Shown one piece after another: positions 5,069 to 5,096 of a DNA stretch of 5,096 bases (position 1 is the first letter of the stretch; each line of letters starts with the position of its first letter). The translations under genes and the position numbers were made by a program. A model generated the notes under the pieces. It did not search any database and was not told where the DNA came from. It saw only the letters and a list, made by a program, of their open reading frames with translations. The stretch is from NCBI GenBank assembly GCA_016872875.1, contig VGYW01000548.1, positions 1 through 5,096 on the forward strand, in the 5' to 3' direction. The stretch comes from Planctomycetota bacterium. GTDB taxonomy: Bacteria; Planctomycetota; PUPC01; DSUN01.

Positions 5069-5096
5069 AAGCGGCCTTTTTCGAGGGGCCCAGGGT

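Larger units (their letters stand above)
4533..5096. other. Gene-free repeat-rich downstream region
   Basis: After the leader of the reverse gene, no open frame here looks like a real protein. The frames that cross it translate repeats and a CGA run into low-complexity Ser or Val tracts. It holds a 24-bp direct repeat, a 40-bp imperfect inverted repeat, several hairpins, a trinucleotide run and a REP-like motif, annotated separately. Smaller palindromes lie at 4752-4769 (ttgggg/ccccaa) and 4789-4801 (gcccc, gca, ggggc). The block looks like an accumulation of non-coding repeat elements. Confidence 0.6.

Overview
This is a GC-rich window (roughly two thirds G+C by eye) carrying two complete, convergent protein genes flanked by two gene-free stretches full of palindromic and repeated DNA. 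There is no tRNA, rRNA, CRISPR array or recognisable transposase. A large exported multidomain protein ending in an RTX-like tract, the calcium-loop motif D-x-D-x-D-G, a PPC-like domain and GCCCTGTAGGGGC-type intergenic palindromes together suggest a free-living environmental bacterium. The Planctomycetota or another member of the PVC group is my best guess, but it rests on general resemblance and not on a marker gene.

Layout. Positions 1-348 hold no convincing gene; 119-300 is a cluster of REP-like palindromes, including a 20-bp inverted pair. A near-consensus sigma-70 promoter (TTGACA, 18-bp spacer, TATAGT) at 349-378 drives the forward gene at 432-3236. This encodes a 934-residue exported protein. 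In order it has a signal peptide, a carboxypeptidase-regulatory-like beta domain, an Ig-like domain, a PPC-like domain, a region with an HENLH (HExxH) zinc-protease-like motif and an EF-hand-type calcium loop, a Pro/Gly/Asp linker, and 16 tandem 11-residue RTX-like units. The reverse gene at 3249-4532 ends only 12 bp from the forward stop. It encodes a 427-residue protein with a clear N-terminal signal or anchor sequence, a beta-rich region resembling part of a heparinase II/III-type sandwich, and a C-terminal class I SAM-dependent methyltransferase domain. From 4533 to 5096 is a 564-bp gene-free stretch with a 24-bp direct repeat, a 40-bp imperfect inverted repeat, a perfect 11-bp hairpin, a CGA microsatellite and a REP-like motif.

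The genes converge on opposite strands, so they do not form an operon and need not work together. Both products appear to leave the cytoplasm. The forward product looks like a calcium-stabilised surface or secreted protein with possible protease activity.

The two most interesting observations are these. The RTX-like tract keeps a strict 11-residue period (22 residues per pair) instead of the canonical 9/18. The methyltransferase domain sits behind an export signal, although its cofactor SAM is normally cytoplasmic. I do not see a clear multi-gene novel system here.
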